Source of the DNA: Paracoccaceae bacterium
GTDB taxonomy: Bacteria > Pseudomonadota > Alphaproteobacteria > Rhodobacterales > Rhodobacteraceae
NCBI GenBank assembly: GCA_030625695.1
Contig: DAOUQK010000055.1
Location: 1-14,084, forward strand
DNA length: 14,084 nt
Direction: 5' to 3'
Numbering within the stretch: position 1 is the stretch's first letter; the number at the start of each line of letters is the position of its first letter. The notes beneath the pieces were generated by a model that was not told the origin of the DNA, did no database searches, and saw only the letters and a program-made list of their open reading frames with translations. Shown here one piece after another: positions 8,269 to 14,084 of the stretch. The translations under genes and the position numbers were made by a program.

Positions 8269-9228
8269 ATGAAAACTAAACTGTTTTCTCTGGCCGCGGC
8301 GGCGATGATTGCATCCGCCCCCATGGCCTTTGCACAGCAGCAGTTCGTGTCGATCGGCACTGGCGGCGTAACCGGGGTTTATTACCCCACGGGCGGCGCG
8401 ATCTGCCGCCTGGTCAACAAAGGCCGCAAAGAGCACGGCATTCGTTGCTCGGCGGAATCCACTGGTGGGTCAATCTATAACATCAACACCATCAAAGCCG
8501 GTGAGCTTGAGTTTGGTGTGGCCCAGTCCGATTGGCAGTACCACGCCTATCACGGCACCTCGAAGTTCGAAGAGGCCGGCGCATTTGAAAATCTGCGGGC
8601 TGTATTCTCGGTTCATGCCGAGCCAGTGACGGTAATCGCCCGCGACGACGCAGGCATCGCCAACATCTCGGACGTCAAGGGCAAGCGGATGAACATCGGC
8701 AACCCCGGTTCCGGTACACGCGGCACCTGGGAAGTTCTTGAAGGCGCGCTTGGCTGGGAACGTTCGGACCTGGCACTGGCGGCTGAAATGAAGTCAGCTG
8801 AAACCGGCGCTGCCGTTTGCGATGGCAAGATCGACGCATACTTCTGGCTGGTTGGCCATCCTTCGGCGCTGACCCAGGAATCGCTGGCATCCTGTGCCGC
8901 ACATCTGGTTGATGTAACTGGACCGGAAATCGACGCGCTGATTGCCGATAATTCCTACTACCGCAAGGCGACCATTCCGGCCGGCATGTACAACAACGCC
9001 GAGGACGTCACCACCTTTGGTGTGGGTGCCACATTCGTCACCAGTTCCGACGTACCGGAAGATGTGGTCTATGTCATCGTCAAGGCCGTGTTCGACAATC
9101 TTGATCAGTTCAAAAAGCTGCATCCGGCATTTGCCCATCTGAAGCCGGAAGAAATGATCAACGACGGTCTGTCCGCGCCACTGCACGCCGGCGCGCTGAA
9201 GTACTATAAAGAGCAAGGCTGGAAGTAA
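8269..9228 (+). CDS. TAXI-family TRAP transporter periplasmic solute-binding protein
   Basis: A 319-residue periplasmic receptor that delivers substrate to the TRAP permease downstream. The first 22 residues, MKTKLFSLAAAAMIASAPMAFA, are a typical Sec signal peptide with cleavage expected after AFA, giving a mature N-terminus QQQFVSIGTGG. The stretch TGGVTGVYYPTGGAICRLVNK, then CSAESTGGSIYNINTI and FGVAQSDWQY, are hallmarks of the TAXI (TRAP-associated extracytoplasmic immunogenic) family rather than DctP-type receptors. An ATG at 8242 would add nine charged residues (KTKREYYK) in front of the signal peptide; the ATG at 8269 has AGGGAG 9 nt upstream and is preferred. TAXI substrates are poorly known (dicarboxylates such as 2-oxoglutarate and glutamate are reported for some), so no ligand is assigned. 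Confidence 0.93.
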   Translation: MKTKLFSLAAAAMIASAPMAFAQQQFVSIGTGGVTGVYYPTGGAICRLVNKGRKEHGIRCSAESTGGSIYNINTIKAGELEFGVAQSDWQYHAYHGTSKFEEAGAFENLRAVFSVHAEPVTVIARDDAGIANISDVKGKRMNIGNPGSGTRGTWEVLEGALGWERSDLALAAEMKSAETGAAVCDGKIDAYFWLVGHPSALTQESLASCAAHLVDVTGPEIDALIADNSYYRKATIPAGMYNNAEDVTTFGVGATFVTSSDVPEDVVYVIVKAVFDNLDQFKKLHPAFAHLKPEEMINDGLSAPLHAGALKYYKEQGWK

Positions 9229-12200
9229 TTCCAACTCTGTAAAACTTTGTGCAGCAGGGGTTTTCCCCTTGCTGCACTTATCGACAATAACCAGTACCAA
9301 TCGCCTGACAGACGGTAACAATACCGCATCCGGGCACCCTGGGAGGGAACAAGAATGGCCGACAAAGAAGAAATGACAAGCGCCGAACAGCTTGTCGCAG
9401 ATGTGGATTCTGGCGCACGCAATCCAACAGGGTGGCAAGCCAACCTGATCCCTGTCTTGTGTTTTTCCTGGGCGCTGTACCAACTTTATATCGCGTCGCC
9501 GTTGCCCTCATTTCTGTCGGTTCTCACAGGCGTGGACACGTTTCAGTTCATCGGCAACCTGTCAATTTCACGCAAAGTGCATCTGGCATTTTCGATTGCG
9601 CTGGCAACTCTCGCTTTCCCATTGTTCAAGAAAAGTCCGCGTGACCGAATTCCGTTGTATGACTGGGCCATGCTGTCAATTGGCGTGCTTGCCATGCTGT
9701 ACATGATCCTGATGAACACCAACATCTCTGAACGCGCCGGTGATTTCCTTCATCCCAATATCAAATTCGACATGACAGTTGCCCTGCTTGGTATGGTTGT
9801 TCTGACCCTGGCAGTTTACCGCTCGCTGGGTCTGCCACTGGCCATCGTCGCCGGAGTTCTGGCCGGGTATGTGTTTATTGGTGGTGGCAACTGGGGCGGG
9901 GCCTCGTTTGTCAAAGGCATGTGGCACTTCTGGATGCAGGAAGAAGGCGTGTTCGGTAAACCACTGGCCGTCTCGACCCAAACGATCTTTCTGTTCGTGT
10001 TGTTCGGTGCCATATTGGAAAAGGCCGGCGCCGGGGGGTATTTCATCAAAATCGCCTTTGCCCTGCTGGGCCATTTCAAAGGTGGCCCGGCCAAGGCGGC
10101 CGTTATCGCATCCGCGCTTAGCGGGCTATATTCCGGGTCTTCGATTGCCAATACAGTGACCACGGGTACCTTCACCATCCCGCTGATGAAACGCACAGGA
10201 TTTTCGGCGGAAAAGGCGGGCGCGGTCGAAGTGGCCTCGTCCACCAACGGCCAGTTGATGCCGCCCGTCATGGGGGCTGCGGCCTTTCTGATCGCCGAAT
10301 TCACCGGGGTGGAATATACCACGTTGTTGAAACACGCTTTGTTGCCCGCGATCATTTCCTACATCGCGCTGGTCTACATCGTGCACATCGAAGCCTGCAA
10401 ACTTGACCTCAAAGGTCTGCCAAAGCCACCGTCGACGCATACCTTCCAGCGTAAGATGATCGGGTTCCTGACCGGGTTCATCACCGTGGCCGTACTGTTT
10501 CTGCTGGTCTATTTCACCCTTGGTCAAGTCAAGGCGGCTTTCCCAGGTTTGACGGTTTATACCGTTTTGGCCATCTGCATGGCGCTCTATTTGGCGCTTT
10601 TGTACATCGCTTCTAAGCGCCCTGACCTGGAACAGGACGACCCGGACTCACCGATAACCGAACTGCCCCCGGCAGCAGATACCGCCTGGACCGGGCTTTA
10701 TTACCTGTTGCCGATCATCATCCTGTTGTGGTGTATCCTGCCGTCGCCTGAACGTCTTTCGGCGCATCTGTCGGCCTATTATGCCTGTCTTGCGATGATC
10801 TTTATCACCCTGACGCAACATCCGCTCAAGGCAATGTTTCGCGGTGAATCGGCGATCGCCAACAAGATCAAGCAAGGCTTTCAAGAAGCCGTCCAAGGCA
10901 CCATCGCCGGTGCTCGCAACATGATCTCAATCGGTATCGCCACGGCGGCTGCGGGCGTTATCGTCGGCTCAATCTCGTTGACTGGCGCGCATGGGTTTGT
11001 CGGCGAAGTGGTCGAATTCCTGTCCGGTGGCAATCTGATCATCATGTTGATTCTTGTGGCCATCATGAGCCTGATCTTAGGGATGGGCCTGCCAACAACC
11101 GCCAACTATCTGGTGGTGGCTGGCCTTATGGCTCCGGTGATCGTTGCCTTGGCCGCGAAATCCGGCCTGATCGTGCCTCTGGTGGCGGTGCACCTGTTTG
11201 TGTTCTACTTCGGCATTCTGGCGGATGACACGCCACCTGTGGGCCTTGCGGCCTATGCGGCGGCAGCTATCTCCAAGGGGGATCCGATCAAGACCGGTAT
11301 TCAGGGCTTTGCCTATGATATCCGAACCGCACTTTTGCCGTTCCTGTTCCTGTTCAATACGGAACTGTTGCTGATGAATGTGACGGTGTTCAAAGGCATT
11401 GTCGTGTTCATTGTCGCCACCATGGCGATGATGTTGTTCGCCGCGGCCACCCAGGGCTGGTTCCTGTTCCGTAGCCGGGTTTGGGAAAGTGTCGCGTTGT
11501 TACTGATCGCCTTTACTCTGTTCAGACCGGGTTTCTGGCTCGACTATGCGTTACCTCCGTTTGAGGAACGACCGGGGATTGAGGCACTGTCCATCGCTGA
11601 AGGCCTGCCGGACGGGGCGACCATGCGGGTCCGCATCGTTGGCCCGGATTTTGACGATATTGACGAGCAGAACAACACCAGTATCATCCTGAGCCTTGGT
11701 GACGCAGGCGACGGCGAAACCCGCCTTACTCAGAGTGGCCTGCAAGCCTTTGAAGACGACGGCAAAGTTGTCATCGACGCGCTGACCTGGGATTCCAAGC
11801 ACAAGCAGCTGGATCGTTTGTTCACCATGGGCGAATTCGACAACCCGTTGCAGATCGATAAGGTTCTGTTGCCACGGGATCGCCCGGCAAAAGAGCTGTT
11901 CTATATTCCGGCACTTGCCCTGTTGGGTCTGATTTGCATGTTGCAACTGGGCCGGGCACGTAAAAACAAATCTCTAAACGAGGTGACCTGACATGAAAAC
12001 GATACTGCTCCCTGTGGACATATTCCACGATGACGGCTGGCAAGACGCGTTAAACCATGCGGTCAGTCTGGCGAAACAAAATGGCGCGGCGATCCATGCT
12101 TTGGCGGTTATCCCCGACTTTGGCATGGCGCTGGTCGGCTCGTTCTTTCCGGAGGGATTTTCGAGCAATGCCTTGACAGAGGCCGAGTCAAAACTGGCCG

Positions 12201-14084
12201 AGTTCGTCGCCAAAAATCTGGAGGGGATGGATGTGACAACCCACGTCAAACACGGGACTGCCTATAAGGAAATCCTGGCCTGCGCTGATGAGATAGGCGC
12301 AGACATGATTGTCATGGCCTCGCATCGCCCGGAAATGAAAGATTACCTGCTTGGCCCCAACGCCGCACGGGTGGTCCGTCACGCCCGCCAATCAGTCACT
12401 GTAATTCGCTGAGGCAATGGTAGGATGGGTTTTAACCCATCTTATGGCTGGCTGAGGTGGCCGGTCCCGTGACATGCGCTGGGTTTTGATGGTCAAAACA
12501 TGGCGGGGGATGAAACCGTCACAGCCCCACCAATCTGCGGATATCCCCGGGGCTGGCCCCATCGGCGCGATATTTGGCGATTGCACGTGCATCGTCGCGT
12601 TTCGCCAGACGTTTGCCCGCTTCGTCACGGATCAGCGCGTGGTGATGATAAATCGGCGTGGGCAGGGCCAACAAGGCCTGCAACAGTATTTGCAGGAACG
12701 TCGTTTGGTAAAGGTCCTGACCCCGGACAACATGGGTGATGTTTTGCCTCGCGTCGTCAATCACCGCCGCCATGACATAAGATACGGTTTCAATCTCTTT
12801 ACGCCCCAGCACCGCGTCGCCGATATCGTTTTGGATGCGGTCCGGGTCCAGCGTGTGGTGCCCGGCATGGCTCGGGCCATCCTCGGTGAAGCTGGGCAGA
12901 GCGGTCAGAGCCATGAGTGCGCGGCCCATGTTAAGACGCAAGGCGTCGCCCGGTATGCGCGACGACATCGCCCGCGCACGGCAGGTGCCGGGGTAGGGAC
13001 CGGATTGTGCGACCCCTTCCTGCGGGGCAGCCAAAGCGGCGCGAATATCGCGGCGTTTACAGGAACAGGGATAGATCAATCCGCGTGCCGCCAGTTGCAT
13101 CAGCGCGTCATTGTAGCGCTGTAAATGCTGTGATTGGCGCAGCACAGGCGCTTCCCAGCGTATGCCCAGCCAGCTTAGATCATCGTATATCTGCGTTTCC
13201 CATTCAGGTCGGGCGCGACTGGTATCGGTGTCTTCGATCCGCAGCAGAAACCGACCCGCCCGGGCCTGCGCCATGTCATAGGCCAACAGCGCCGAATAGG
13301 CGTGGCCAAGATGTAACGGACCCGTTGGGGATGGGGCAAACCGGGTGGTGAATGTCACGTTTTTTCAAGAACGTATACGTTGGATTTCATGTCGTATCCG
13401 GGCAGGTGATCGCCGTATTCCTGGAACAATATACGCGCCAGTCCCTGATCGACATAGTGCTGTAATTTGTCAGTATTCCCGGCCACTTCCAACGCTCGGT
13501 CGTTGAAGGAAAACACCAATAGGCCACCCTTGGCCAACCCGTCCATCAACGTGTCAAACACCGTAATGGGGGCAGCGCCGGCACCGATCACGCCAATCGC
13601 GCTGATGGCGTGATAATCGCCGGGGGCATGGCCCAAAGCGCCGTCTTCTTCGATCAACGTCAGGGTCCGGTACAGCCCTTTTTCGGTGGCCTGTTTCAGC
13701 ATGTCAGCCGAAAGGTCAATCCCGTCGATGGCGCTGAACCCCGCCAGCCGCAATGCCAGCCCAGAAAGCCCGGTACCACAGCCGAAATCAAGGATCGGCT
13801 GCGTTTGGTCGGGCATATGCGACTTAAGGGCAGCGGCACAGCGCCCCGGCGTGGCATAGCCGTTGTCGCCCACTTCGGCGTCATAACTGTCGGCCCAGCG
13901 GTCATAAAGTTGTCGCGCGTCCTGTTTGGTATAGGCTTTGTCAAGGAATCCATTGCTCATGTGATCATTGCTCCAGCCAGTTGGTCCAGTCGTGTTTTGC
14001 GCGATCCGTGTATGCCTTGTAACGATCTTTGCGCCCACGCCGTCCGGATTTCAACCCGTCAACCGGCGGGAACAGGCCAAAGTT

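Overview
The window looks like chromosomal DNA of an alphaproteobacterium, most probably a marine Rhodobacterales (Roseobacter-group) species. The case rests on moderate-to-high GC, a TAXI-type TRAP transporter whose permease has a DUF3394-like tail and is followed by a universal stress protein, a short Ppx/GppA phosphatase, a GluQRS gene, and a set of tetrahydrofolate/corrinoid C1 genes that is common in roseobacters. This placement is inference from gene content; no rRNA or other phylogenetic marker is present.

Region 1 (1-4688, minus strand) is one tightly packed six-gene operon, read from 4688 down and off the left edge. In order it encodes a 98-residue PF13769-type protein (misnamed 'virulence factor'), a MetF-like methylenetetrahydrofolate reductase, a pterin-binding methyltetrahydrofolate:corrinoid methyltransferase with a Gly/Arg-rich tail, an M24 metallohydrolase, an Asp/Glu-racemase/maleate-isomerase-like enzyme with two conserved cysteines, and the first half of a PLP fold-type-II ammonia-lyase. 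The first three fit a route that moves methyl groups from a corrinoid onto folate and oxidises them. The last three look like carbon-skeleton catabolism and recall, without matching, the ectoine degradation set. My reading is a catabolic operon for an N-methylated, amino-acid-derived compound. A good sigma70-like promoter lies at 4827-4856.

Region 2 (4933-6045, plus) is a Ppx/GppA-family exopolyphosphatase/pppGpp phosphatase, divergent from the operon. Behind it is a 512-bp gene-free stretch holding a 214-bp element with imperfect terminal inverted repeats and TATA at both edges (6084-6297), probably a MITE-like insertion. The gene rlmE, which I would expect next to ppx in this group, is not there.

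Region 3 (6558-12412, plus) encodes a thiamine-diphosphate enzyme of the acetolactate synthase superfamily with an altered Mg/ThDP motif, a TAXI solute-binding protein, a fused 4TM/12TM TRAP permease and a UspA-type protein. It looks like an uptake-plus-metabolism unit for an unidentified organic acid, with hairpins before and after the binding-protein gene that may set expression ratios.

Region 4 (12519-14084, minus) holds the C-terminal 39 codons of an unidentified gene, a METTL27-like SAM methyltransferase and gluQ (glutamyl-Q tRNA(Asp) synthetase). These are packed with a 4-bp gap and a 4-bp GTGA overlap, so they probably form one operon, convergent with Region 3. I saw no rRNA, tRNA, CRISPR array or intact transposase.
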